Of a stretch of DNA of 64,000 nucleotides, positions 24,801 through 36,733 are shown one piece after another. The notes under the pieces are model-generated. The model worked only from the letters and a program-made list of their open reading frames with translations, did not search any database and was not told where the DNA came from. The stretch comes from Azadirachta indica (lineage: Eukaryota; Streptophyta; Magnoliopsida; Sapindales; Meliaceae), in assembly GCA_022749755.1 (NCBI GenBank), contig CM040441.1:21205475-21269474 (forward strand), in the 5' to 3' direction. The position numbers and the translations under genes were made by a program. Within the stretch, counting starts at the first letter, position 1. Every line of letters begins with the position of its first letter.

Positions 24801-26600
24801 TAAAAATATTAGTTATTAGGATTTATTTGTAATTTAATAAATAAATGTATACTTCATACAGTGTATTCCCACAGCATAAAACTTTTTCTCCTTTTCATTT
24901 CAAGGGTATTTTAGAATTTTTATTGACTTGTAAAAAATTTTCAAGGGTATCTTGTCCAATCAATTTGTATATTATATATATTTAGAATTATTGTAAGTAA
25001 TGATGTAGCCAAAAATTTTCTTGGAGGGGGCTATATTTGGATAATATTTGAGTATAAGTTAATAAACAAAATAATTTTAAATTACTGAATTATATTTTCA
25101 TATATATATATATATTTGCCAGTGTTCTCAATATATTCTGAATTGCTTTAAGAATAAATATAAGTTGCTATAAATTATTTTAACTGCTAAATCACTTGAA
25201 ATAATATACAAGTTTGGGATCATGGAGTAAACATGTTAAACTTTCACCAATTTATTTTTTTAAAATTAAATTAAGAATTCTAAGAAATAATTGGTATGTT
25301 GCAATAAATTTTTATATTAATTTTATTAAATATGATCAATTACATTATATGAAACAAAATCCTATATGTAATTAAAATGCATAAAAAATTATACAAATTA
25401 AATGTAATAGTAATTATATAAATTCACCAAACTTAATTTTTTCTAGAAAGCACAAATTGAGTTAAGAAATTTAGTTTATAAAATTTAAGAAACTTTGTTC
25501 TTTCTAAAAATAAAATTGATATAAGTATAATTTGAAAATGAGAATAGGCAATCTTGTTTTTAAGTAATTTAAAGAATTTATTAAAAAACTATAAAAATTA
25601 TTGTGCAAAGAGTAAAATAAGAAAAGAAAATTAATTAAGAAATATGTTAAAAAAAGATATCTTTAAAATTTTAATCTTTAGCAACAAAATTTTTTAATTT
25701 CTGATGAATTATTTTTGCTTAAATACATAACACAAATATTAGCATTTATTTGCCAACTCTCTTAAATTTATTTTATTTCACTAAAGGCCTAGAAATTAAT
25801 TTACTGGAGGCTTGAATCAAATTTTACAATTAAAACTATTTTAAGTACATAGTTAATGAATTATTTAATTTTATAAGTTTATTAGCATATACGTTAATTT
25901 ATTTAGTTTCTTAAGTATACAGCTATTTAATTTTATGTTTGAATAAAATTACTATTTTCATTTCAATTAATTATATATTAAATGTATAAATAATATTATC
26001 TATCTTAACACAAACTTTTTAGTATTTTAATTTTTTAAATATAAAATAACAGTATTTCATATTAATAAATAACTCAAGCCCTTTCATGAGTTTATTTCTT
26101 TTTAGTTTTCTTTAAAAATATATATATACTTTGATTAATTGTGACAAATTTTTTATTTTAAAATTAAATAATGTTATTTTAATTATTTTGACCAAAATTT
26201 TTTAAATATTTTTACAATACCTCGTATTTACTATCATACTCATTATCTAAACTCCTATAATTGTGTTCCACCGAATGTTAAAAGTTCTCACACTACGCTT
26301 TCAGTCCAATGAGTTTGCGAGTAAACTTTTCAGATATTAGTAAATTTTGTGATTAAATTGATAATATTAATTAATTAATTAATTAATTAAACTACTATCA
26401 TACTCATTATCTAATTTTTTCGTACAAGAGTTATCTCACACTATATTACACTGTTTACACTACACGTGAGTTGATTTTTAAAACGTGTTATTATAGTCAT
26501 TATCTAAACTGTTATTAGAATTATCTCATATTATATAAATAGATTTCCAAGATGTGTTGTTAATTATTATTTAAAATTTAAAACTCCTACTATAATTTTT
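21851..26600. other. Gene-free AT-rich stretch
   Basis: No gene is supported. The block 22640-23740 is less AT-rich and ends in a poly-A tract at about 23728, which could be the 3' end of a decayed retroelement, but no protein motif was found. Near 25004 the sequence atgtagccaaaaattttcttggaggggg resembles a common plant transposon end. The segment 26350-26390 contains a (ttaa)n run. Confidence 0.35.
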
Positions 26601-27027
26601 AGGGTCCGTTTAGTATAACTTTTTTAAATAGAGTTTTTTAAAATAAAGTTTTTACCCGTAAAACTTTTATGAGTAGAAATTTTAATAAAAATTAATTAAT
26701 CGTTTGGTTGTTACAAATGACTTTTGAGAAAAATTTGAGTAATTACTTTAATAGACGAATTTTTAATGTTTTATTTTAAAAAAATTACGCAGAATTTTTA
26801 AAATAAAGTAAGGGTATTTTAAATAATTTTACTTTTTAAAAAAATTAAGAAAGCTCTATTACTAGAAACCCAAAATTTGGGCTTCTTCTAATAGAAGAAA
26901 AACAGCTTTTTTAATTTTCAAAAACTCTTTTTCATTATTAACCAAATGACATTAAAAAATTTGAAAAAGTCTTTTATCATTAAAAAAACTCTTTTGGCCA
27001 ATGAAAAAACTAAACTAAACGGGCACT
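26601..27027. mobile_element. hAT-like MITE
   Basis: The left end AGGGTCCGTTTAGTATAAC and the reverse complement of the right end AGTGCCCGTTTAGTTTAG form short imperfect TIRs. The flanks taattttt and taatcctt agree at six of eight positions, as expected for an eroded 8-bp hAT target duplication. The interior is short, AT-rich and non-coding. Related internal sequence (tttggttgtta followed by aattattttaata-like) is also present around 32800-32900. Confidence 0.6.
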
Positions 27028-27194
27028 TAATCCTTAAAAAAAAAGGAAAATTTTCCAATCTTATATGACCATATTCAACTAATCAATTTGAAGAAAACTT
27101 ACACAACAATTTTTAACATAAAGCTTTATAAGATTAATTCTTATTAATTTTTCACTTAACTATTATACAAATACCTAAAATTTAGTTTATAAGA

Positions 27195-27950
27195 CTAATT
27201 AGTCCTAATGATTTTAAGAATATTCATTAAAATCCCAATTTACTAAAAAAAGACAATTATACTCTCATTTAACAATAGTTAATTAAGAAAATTATTTTTA
27301 AACTCCTAAATAAAAATAAATAGAATAATAATGATAAGTATTATTTTTATAATATATTGATAATTAACTATTTAATATTGTATTACAACAAAAATATAAA
27401 TTTATTTATTTTGCAATACATTAACAATTCAACATTAATTACATATTAGAAATTAAATAAAATAAAGTATAAATATATATTAACTTATTAATTGAAATAT
27501 AAATTTATGAATAAAATGTATTATTTTATTCATATTATAGCAAAATATATATAAATTTTAAAAAATCTTAATTTTAACGTTTCAATCCTTAATATATTGC
27601 GAATCATAGGGACTAAGTTCTTATAATTAAAAAAATTATCTCTTACTTTATTATATTGCTAAAATTAGAGATATATCTATCCTTTCCTCATAAATCATTT
27701 ATAAAAATAAATAAATTTATAATACATTAATAAACATTACATTATTAATGTGCTATAAAAGAATATTATGATTTATATTGTAATGTATTTTAAATAAATG
27801 TATGTTATTTTATCAAATTTAAGTTTAATAGTTATTTTTGTTAAACAACTATTACTATGAAAATGTATAATAGTCACTTTTAATAAATCAGAACTTTAAT
27901 GGATATTTTTTAAACCACCCGAACTAATTAGTTCAATAGATCAAATCTTA
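27195..27950. mobile_element. MITE-like element with about 120-bp imperfect TIRs
   Basis: The left part (gactaattagtcctaat onward, including acaattatactctc) is mirrored by the reverse complement of the right part (gaactaattagttcgggtgg onward, including actattatacatttt). The interior is very AT-rich. Internal motifs (taatagttatttttaa-type) resemble those of the element at 38637-39348, so they may be one family. Confidence 0.5.
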
Positions 27951-28516
27951 AATATTTGTAAGTCCTTTATCTATTTATTATATATTGCTTTGGATACTTA
28001 AAAAAAAGATTAAACAAAGAAAATATTAAATTTGCTATATATAATAAAATAATACTTTAGAATATGAGTGTTTAAAAATCCAATTCAATCCAACTAATTA
28101 GCTTAATTCAATTAGATCTAATTTATTTTTTAGTAGATTTGATATATCAATAGATTAGATTGAATTGAAAAATTTAAAATGTGCTATATGATAGATTCAA
28201 TTATGGATTTGTATTACCAATTCATAAAAATTTGATCCAATGAGCCAAAAAAAAAGGGAATGATATTTTAAATAAAAAGGTATAAAATTATATCTATAAT
28301 ATATAAAAAATATAAGGTATATACACACTAGATTAGACAATTTACTCTATCATACAGTAAATCAGGTTTAATTGAAAAAACTCTATTCCACCAAGTGATG
28401 GATTATAGCCCAATCTGATAAACAACCCTACTTTATATGTATCGTTTTTCCTTATTTATAAATGGTATAGTAATAATAGATAGGAGGAATTAACACATAC
28501 CTGGCTTGAGTTGTAT

Positions 28517-28556
<40 letters not shown>

Positions 28557-29674
28557 TAGAAGGTTTGGACAAATTCATATATGCTTCTCTTAAATCGTTA
28601 ACTAACTATAATTAACTATTAAACTTATGGGTATTCTGATAAAACAATAATAATTTTTTTCAAACACATGATAATTATTATTTTTATTTTTTAATTAAGC
28701 CTCGTACAAGAAGTTATAGGTTAATTATAGTCGATAAAAATTGTCCAGAATTTTGTCCAAATCTAAGAATGCAATAATCCAAAATATGATATCGTCCAAA
28801 ATTCAGTTTCGCAAATTTTTGTCCATGAAACTGCAATAATCAATGAATTTGTCTAAAAAACTTGTAAAAGCGTCCACTCACCACCTAAAGCAGTTAGGCT
28901 TGGCTCACCACTATCCCCCACTATGTTGCTGGGTAAGTCTATTAGGGTTAGAAATTAGAGATGGTAGGTTTAGAGATTTGATACAACAGAAAAAGATTTA
29001 GGCAAATAATTCAAAATATTCTAAAAAATTTAGATAAATAATTCAAAATCTTATAAAAATTTCAATAAATAATTTAAAATTAAATATTCAAAAATTTTTA
29101 GTTATTTAATTTCTCGTTTTGTGTAAGACATTTTAGTTTTTTTAACAAAAATCGATGAACAACTAACAATTCAAAGAAGATATGTGTAAATTTTTTCAAA
29201 TATTTTTATTTATTTGTGAGTTTCTCAAACTGAAGCAGAGATATATGTTAATTCTCCTAGTAGATAGATCATGAATTTTGGCCAAATAACCTTTTAATTT
29301 ATTTTCACCCAAGTACACAATCATGGAACCACAAGCACATAACATATAAACATATCTCACAAGCGATAAAGGTAAATAGTTTTGAGGTTTTTACGCTTTC
29401 AAATTTTTTATTTTCTCCAAGCATTATTTGAGCAACCATCATAAACTACATGATAAAGCTAAAATGAAGACTATAATGTTGATTGATGAATCCACAAGCA
29501 GATATTTCTTCCTTGCAATCCTGCAACACCAGAAATTTAAAAGGATCACTAGTCAACAAAGAACGTATCCAGTCAAGAGAGCTAACCTTTTCGAAAACTC
29601 GAGGAAAAATTAAATCCATTAATGATCAATAAAATCTATGTTTTAGTTTATAGCTCAAACTCCAAACCTTGTAA
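27951..29674. other. Gene-free stretch downstream of GPX gene
   Basis: No gene or RNA gene is seen. It contains the (TA)n tract and a segment with repeated caaaaattt/ttgtccaaaa motifs around 28740-28860, a decayed short repeat. Confidence 0.4.
28515..28554. repeat. (TA)n microsatellite
   Basis: An uninterrupted ta run of about 20 units. Confidence 0.9.
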
Positions 29675-32367
29675 TTAAGATGATCCCAACAGATTTTGTA
29701 TGTCTTTCTGCAAGAGAGAATGAAACAGGAAGTAATTAGCCACAGTTTATGGACCAACAGATAATCGAACATTATGAAATAGCAAAGATTGTTCCAACCT
29801 CGAGCTTAAGAGGCGATGTGGTCGTAAAATATCTCTCCACAACCTTCCCTTCTTTATTTACCAGAAACTTCGTAAAATTCCATTTGATGGCGTCTCCAAA
29901 ATATCCTCCTTTCTGAGATTTTAGGAACTTGTAAAGAGGAGCTGCATTCTTCCCATTCACATCAATCTACAATAGCAAAGTAAAATGCTTAGAAAATTTG
30001 TGCACATGGCACAATTTATAGCTTTCTATTAGTGGCTTTCTGTTTTTACAAAACTAAAATACTTGTCAGAAGAGCAATCAAACATTTTTTATAAGACTAT
30101 GCTTGTGAACACTTGAAACTGTATCTAGAAACTGATGAGAAACTCTGGAACTGGCATATATGCAACAATGAGAGAAATCGAGCTGACCCATGGACTGCAC
30201 AATACAAAAGAGGAAAACTTTTACTCTATACTAGTCTTTCATTTATCAGGGATTACCTTATCAAAGATTGGGAATTCAGCTTTGAACATAGTGCATGCAG
30301 TTTCCTGAATCTCCTCATTGTTTCCTGGCTCTTGCCCTGCAAACTGGTTGCAAGGAAAAGCTAGGATCTCAAACCCTGCATTAACAGTACCAGCCAAGGA
30401 GTTGAACCTCTAGCCCTCGTAAACATTATGAAACTTAGCAAATCTGTGACTGGTTCAACAATAATGAAATGCAAACCTTGGTTTTTGTATTTTTCATACA
30501 GAATATTCAATTCCTTGTAGTTAGATTGCGTGAAACCACTGCAAAATGGTAATAGAAATAAGAAAAACAAAACTTGCAGCTTGTGGTTAATTCAAGTGCA
30601 TGAAGCAAGATAAAATTCACAATTGCAGAAGTTCTTGGATTAAAATGGTCAAGAACAACAGCTTTCTCTTTCGAACATCATCTGAGAGGAAATATCACAG
30701 AGTGTTTGAAGTGGACTGCATACTTTTCTTTCCAAGTGACGCATATACTTAAAACTCTTAAATCCGTTCACCATGCATCTATCAATAGCAAAATATATAC
30801 CCGTTTCTGTTTATGAGAACTTAAGAGAAGACAGCAGAAGATTTGATGCAAGAACTTCATCCTGCAGCATTTCTTACCAAGCAATCAGATAGTGTCTAAA
30901 TGACCAACACCAATTTCAGCATCAATACAATTTTGGCTTTCAGAATGAAAGATAAGAAAAGAAAAGAACTCCATAAAGTTAAGTGCTTACTTTATATCTT
31001 ACTGACAGAAACTCAGTACAAGGTCAATTTCCCCTCTAAACTGTGTGTTTTTCTAAAATCTGAAGAAGCTCAACTTCGCAATGCCAGATAATACTCTTCT
31101 ATAATAGTTTGTTAGATTCAGAACATCTAAGATTACAAGTGAAACCTTAAGAACATAATCAGCTATTAATACAGCGATTTGATCACCAATCATCTTGCTC
31201 CGTGGAAAGGTAGATCATTTAATGTACCATAGCTATCAAGTTGCCAAAAAGCTAGTCAGAAGAATCCAGTTTATTTGTCAATAATCTCCAAGTTCTAGGC
31301 AAACAATTCAAAGAGAAATCTCCAGTTATTAGGTCATGATAGAGATTGGATATAGACATAGCAGACCAGATTTAATTGAAAATTGTTGATTGTGATCCCA
31401 GTGATCAATAAAAGTGCTCGGAAATCCAAATTTAAAGAACATAAAGTTAATTGAAAATTGTTGATTGAAGCAGAGCATATCATCTAGCAGATAAAAAAGC
31501 TTGTGATGATGGTAATTATTGATAAGGCTTTTCAAGATCAAGTCATATTACCATTTTGAAGCAACGTTCACTATCAGGAGAACCTTCCCACGGTATTCAC
31601 TTAAAGACGCATCATTTCCACGAATATCCTGCAATTTAACCCAATTAGCAATGATGCTAAAGAATGAAAACTTTAACTTTTTCTTTTCCATGTGATTAAT
31701 CTATTGTATATCTACAAACCACAAGAGAGATAAGAATCCTTCAGAAATCATACTGTTACAAAAACTTTCTATCATTTTCCTTCATTTTCTTACCGTCCAA
31801 ACAAGCAGAGTATAAGCAAATAAACTCAATTCACAGCGGAAATAATACATATCAGTAATCCAGATACAGCTAAATTCATACACAAAAATTGATGCTTAAA
31901 TATAAACTGTCTTCAAATCAACACACCATCAAGCATAAAGTTCAAAAGATTCTCCTTCAGCTAACCCTTCAAAATCATAGATTGTTACAAAATCTTTCTA
32001 TAATTTTCCTTAATTTTCTCAGTGTCAAAAAAAGCCAAAACATAAGCAAATAAACCCAATAGCACAGTGGAAATAACCCATATCAGTAATCTAGACGTAG
32101 CTAAACTGTCTTCAAATCAATACAACACAAACCACAGAATTGAAAACATTCTCAATTCAGCTACAAAATCGAATAACAACCTACCAATTGAATTAAAAGA
32201 AACAAAAATACCTTGACAGTGATGTCATAAATGGATTTCGGAGCAGCTTCAGTAGCCATATTTGTTGAAGGAAAAGGAGATGGGTATCTGTAAAAATACA
32301 AGAAGAAAGCAAAACCAAGAAGCAGAAGAGAAAGCGAGTTGGTATTTTTCAACAATTGGAACCCCAT
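29675..32367 (-). CDS. GPX3: Membrane-anchored thioredoxin-type glutathione peroxidase (GPX3-like), six exons
   Basis: complement(join(29675..29707, 29799..29966, 30257..30375, 30477..30538, 31552..31628, 32212..32367)) gives 204 residues. The internal exons of 77, 62 and 119 bases have the sizes usual in plant GPX genes, and every junction is GT-AG. Residues 11-27 are a hydrophobic anchor followed by [10 protein letters not shown], as in Arabidopsis GPX3, a Golgi/secretory-membrane form. The catalytic tetrad is complete: peroxidatic Cys78 (VASKCGFTQ), Gln113, Trp167 and Asn168 (KWNF). Cys107 (FPCNQF) and Cys126 ([10 protein letters not shown]) are the other two conserved cysteines, the latter the likely resolving one. 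Plant enzymes of this type reduce H2O2 and lipid hydroperoxides with thioredoxin; Arabidopsis GPX3 is also tied to ABA signalling. Orthology rests on the shared anchor. An in-frame Met37 could start a soluble form. No lesions are seen. Confidence 0.93.
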
Positions 32368-32374
32368 AAGTCAT
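32249..32374 (-). CDS. Overlapping upstream ORF of the GPX gene
   Basis: A 41-codon frame starts at an ATG seven bases upstream of the GPX ATG. It runs out of frame through the anchor-coding region and stops at TGA (32251-32249), a few bases beyond the in-frame Met37 codon of GPX at 32259. The ATG context is weak (no purine at -3). It could only be a translational regulator, if the mRNA leader includes it; nothing about the peptide suggests a function. Confidence 0.35.
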   Translation of the reverse strand: MTYGVPIVEKYQLAFSSASWFCFLLVFLQIPISFSFNKYGY

Positions 32375-32463
32375 TTATTGCAGAATTATTCCTTCTAGAC
32401 GAAGACAGCGACAATTTTCTTCAATTCTGTGCATTAATATTTAAAAACCTTCCTTGTAGATGA

Positions 32464-32469
32464 CACGTG
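32464..32469. promoter_or_regulatory. G-box (CACGTG) upstream of GPX
   Basis: A palindromic CACGTG about 100 bases upstream of the GPX start codon. With the flanking A it reads ACACGTGA, a bZIP/ABF-type site. This suggests ABA or light/bHLH-bZIP control. Confidence 0.5.
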
Positions 32470-32614
32470 AAGTTGACAATATTTGAATCATTGAATGATT
32501 TTTTTTATTTTTATATTATTTATGATTTAAAGAGTTGTAGTTGGTAAAACAGCCAGGTGGGAAAGATATTAAATAAATGCTGCATGTTATTTGAATTTCG
32601 ACGAATCACATGGT

Positions 32615-32621
32615 GCCACGT
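32615..32621 (-). promoter_or_regulatory. ABRE (ACGTGGC) upstream of GPX
   Basis: The minus strand reads ACGTGGC, the consensus ABA-responsive element, about 250 bases upstream of the GPX ATG and about 150 bases from the G-box. Paired ABREs are typical of ABA-responsive promoters. That agrees with the GPX3 assignment but is not proof of regulation. Confidence 0.5.
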
Positions 32622-32699
32622 CTGATCGCTAATATCAATGCTGCCAAACAGTTAAAAACGGAATATGACAATAATTTTTTAAGATTTGATATATGTAAA

Positions 32700-33640
32700 T
32701 CATTACTGGCATCGTCTAATTAGTATAAATTTTGGAAAAAATTTTTTGAAGCAGATATTTTATTAATAGAATTTTAATAACTTTAGTTTTAACAAAATTT
32801 TATTGAAAATTTGGTTGTTATAATATTTTTTGCAAAAATTTAAATAATTATTTTAATAAATAAACTTTTAATTATTTAACTTAAAGAAATAATATAAAAT
32901 TTTTAGAAGAAAAAAAGAATATTTCAAACATTTTAGGTTTTTTTCAATAAGAAAAAAATAATTATTTTAATTCTTAATCATTAGTTAATTCTTAATCACT
33001 ATTTTTGAGTATCACTATTTTTACTTTTGATAATACCGCTTATTTTAGAGAAATATTGGTCCAAAAATAAATATTTTCAAAATTACTATTAAATAAATTT
33101 ATCACATATCAATGTATTAACTATCAAGTAAAAAGAACTAAATTTTTTGTAATATAACTAAAATTTTTAATGTCAAATTGAGAAATGAAGACATTTAAAA
33201 CATTTTCTAAAATTTAATCATATTCAATATTAAGTTAAAAAAAATAACAGGGTAATTAATATTGTATTGTAAAAAAATTTAATCATATTCAATATTACAA
33301 AAACAATAATACATGGGTAATATATTTATTTAAACTACATCAATGGATTAAATAATAATATTATTTATAGCACATTATAATATAATATTTATTATTGTAT
33401 TTAAACTTTTTTATTATTTTATTTATATTTTAACTATATAAATAAATATTATTTAAATTATAATATAATCATAAATATTAAATTATAAATATATTGTGAA
33501 ATAAATAACTTTATAAATTTATTTTTACTAAAAAATTAAATTTTTAATCTTTTAAAGTAGCAGAGAAATTATTATGTATGAAAACTTGAATTTATACTTT
33601 TTGAAACCTTTCACTTGGACTATGTCATCTTTTTCTTTTT
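32700..33640. other. Gene-free, AT-rich stretch
   Basis: No gene. The segment 32720-32990 resembles the interior of the MITE at 26601-27027 (tttggttgtta, then aattattttaata-like), probably a decayed relative without clear ends. Confidence 0.4.
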
Positions 33641-34334
33641 AGGGGTTGTTTATTTTTCTGACTAAATTCTGAATATAATTATTTAAATATCTAACAGTTG
33701 TTTGTTTTTTAATTTATGTCTGAATATTTATTAAAAACATTTGAATATAATTAAATTAAAATTTTTGATTTAAATCTGAATAAGTAAATGTCTGAATAAT
33801 CTAATATTTTTATTTTCAAAACTATCTCTATTTTATTAATTTATTTACTAACTAAATTAAAATCTTAATGAACTATTTTTGACGTATCTCTTCTCTATTT
33901 TATCTTATCAATTTTACTTATGTTATACTTTAATTATTGTAATAAATTTGTATATTTATATAATTATAATTTTATTACAATATAACTTATTATTTTTATT
34001 TAATTTTTATTGATAATTATATTATTGATTAGAAATTTTTTTTAAAAAAAAATCATATATCAATTAAAGAAATAATGTACATACTAATATAATTTTTAAT
34101 TTTTTTATCTATTATTGTGCTATTATAATCAAAATTATTAAAAATATAAATATATTATTTAAAATGATATATATGTCAAAATATCAACTTTCAAACTTTT
34201 TATTTTGTTAAAACAAATAACTTAATATTATTTTTAGATGTTTTAAAAAAAAGAAATTATTCAAATTTAAATTTTAGTTAAATCCATATTTGAATCATGT
34301 TTAGAGTTCAAACAAAAAAAACAAACGCTATCTT
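33641..34334. mobile_element. Possible hAT-like MITE
   Basis: The left end AGGGGTTGTTTATTTTTCTGA is loosely mirrored by the reverse complement of the right end TAAGATAGCGTTTGTTTTTTTTG. The interior is AT-rich, with repeated ctgaatatt-type motifs. No target duplication was found, so the limits are tentative. Confidence 0.4.
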
Positions 34335-36165
34335 AGATTGCTTGGTTGATGCGATTTTTATTTTTAATTTTTAATACTAAATTTTTTTATTTATTTTTTA
34401 ACACTAACATTTTTTAATAAAATAAAAAATCTACCAAAATCTCATTTGAGTTAAGAGCTATCATGGAGTAGTTTGAATTTCAAAATTCTAAAGGTCAAAA
34501 TATAAATTTTTTTTTTCAAAACCATAGAAATTAAAAGTACTTTTAATAAACTAAAATGTAGTTTAGGCATTTGATAAATTTGTTCAAAATGTCAAAATCT
34601 CCTTATCCTATTGTAGATTTTGGAAAGGAGATGTTGATGCAAGAAAATTCTCTGCTCAAACTAAGGTAGAACGTCAGACATGGGATTTGAATCTAAACCT
34701 AACTCAAAGATGCTCGCAACGGGCCTTCATTATTGGGCTATATGTGTCTCCTGGGTCTAAACCAAATAAAGCAACCACCTTTTCCTATATTTGAAATGAC
34801 TCCCACCCCCTATAACTTTATCCCTCCTTCTTCAAGGGAATATACTCTGATACTTAAGTTATCGCTCTTGCAACAAAAACCATGCTCGAAAGGAGATTCA
34901 CCGAACATTATCCGATGAATATACTCTAATGCTTAAGTTAGTTCTTTAGTGGAATTTTTGGATTCAAATGACGTCTCCTTTAACATTATGAAGAAAAGGT
35001 CATGACAGAAAAGCTAAAGAAGGGCAAACGCAATAAAATCCCAAAGAATAGGAAAAAAAGAGGTTGGTGTAGAAAATAATAATGGAGATGAGTATAATGG
35101 AATAATAATGTAAAGAAAATAACGGAGAATACCTGCAAGATGCCAATAGGATTACATTATCCTTTATTGGATACGTGTTACGCTCTTACTTACCCATGAG
35201 ATTACCTTATTTTTTATTGGATACGTGTCATAATCTCATTCACTCAAGATTAAATGATCCCTCTTGTAACTACTTGACTTAGAATATCCATTATTAAAAT
35301 ATTAAGACATTTAGAGCAAGATTCCTTAATTTTTAGGATTGGTTTTTACACAAGAACCATTTATTTTATTATTTTCTCATAAATTTTGTATTGGTCACAC
35401 GACATGACACTTTTTAAGTAAATGTCCCGACTAGTTGGGTCGGGATCTTATTTCGTTCTTAAGAAAGCATATTTCCTGTATAATTGGATAGCGATTTTGG
35501 CTAGACTCTCAAAAGGATATTCCACAAGGTGGATCCTTTCTTAAGATGTTAATTGTGATTTTATGAGTTTATGTACCGCTCTATGTCAAACCAATAGTTT
35601 TTCCATAACATACATACTTTCAAAATTTAATTTTAAAAGTATATTTTCATTTTGCTTAATAATAAAATGCTTCGGTGTGTTAAAAGCACTCAATTTGCTC
35701 AATAATAAAATGTAGGTTTTTCATTTTACTTAATAATACAATGTTTTGGATTATTGTTGTAAGAAAACAGGAACCAGATTCACCTCGAATTTTTCAGAAG
35801 ACTCAGATAAATAGTTAGTTATATATCTAACTCAAATGGCTCTATTACATGCCACATCATCCAATTCTTATGTTTTATTATTGTTGTTAGGTAATCTCAT
35901 TTATTCAATACTAATTACATGCATGTTTGTATATTTATTCAATTAAAGTCCTAATACTAATTCCAAATATAACTAAATAATTATTTTTTCTTTAGTATTG
36001 AAAAATATTTTGATAAAAATGAGAAAGTTTAGTCACAAAATAACGAATCTTTTACTATTTATTGTTACTTTAATTCAAACGACTTAAAAACATTGAACAT
36101 GTCCTAAATCATTCGAGCTATGTACAGCGGCAAATATAATTGAATAGTTGTTAACAATTAATTTT
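34335..36165. other. Gene-free stretch
   Basis: No gene is supported. A segment with cctttattggatacgtgt is tandemly doubled at roughly 35145-35230 with a period near 50 bases. The block 34640-35560 is less AT-rich and may be retroelement debris, but no protein motif or LTR pair was seen. Confidence 0.35.
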
Positions 36166-36733
36166 GGAAAGAAAAATGAAGCACTCTCCCTAATGTTTAG
36201 CCTATTTGCTACCTACCTCCTTATTGTTTTAAAATATCCCAAGACCTCCTTAAGGTTTTTACCTAATTTTTGGATCACCTGACTAGTTATTCTTGATAAT
36301 AGATACTAATTTACCTTAGACCGTCCCCTCCCTAATGTTGAGCCTATTTACTTACCTCTTTATCATTTACCACTTATTTTCTTCTTGTTCTAAAATGTCC
36401 AAAGACCCCCTTAGGGTTTGCTTAATTTTTAGTTAATTTTAGATAACTTCACCATATTACTCTTGATAATGCATATAATTTATCTTAGATCATTACCTCC
36501 CTAATGTTTAGTCAATTTTACTTAGCTCTTTACTATTTGAAATATCCAAAGAGGCCCCTAGGATTAAGCTTAATTTTTGGATAACTTGACCTTGTTATCA
36601 ATGGTAAAATAGTCAAACTATTCAAAAGTGAACTAAAAATCTGGAGGGGGAGGAGTTTGGATATTTAAACTAGTAGGGAGATAAGTGATAAATAGTCTAA
36701 ATATCAAGGAGATAATGGCCATTTTCTCTTTCC
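36166..36733. mobile_element. MITE-like element with long TIRs and three internal repeats
   Basis: The left end GGAAAGAAAAATGAAGC and the reverse complement of the right end GGAAAGAGAAAATGGCC match. Similarity continues about 80 bases inward (tccctaatgtttagcctattt against tccttgatatttagactattt). The left TIR motif ctccctaatgtt recurs inside at about 36328 and 36497, so the body looks like a partial tandem multiplication of the end. No clear target duplication. Confidence 0.55.
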
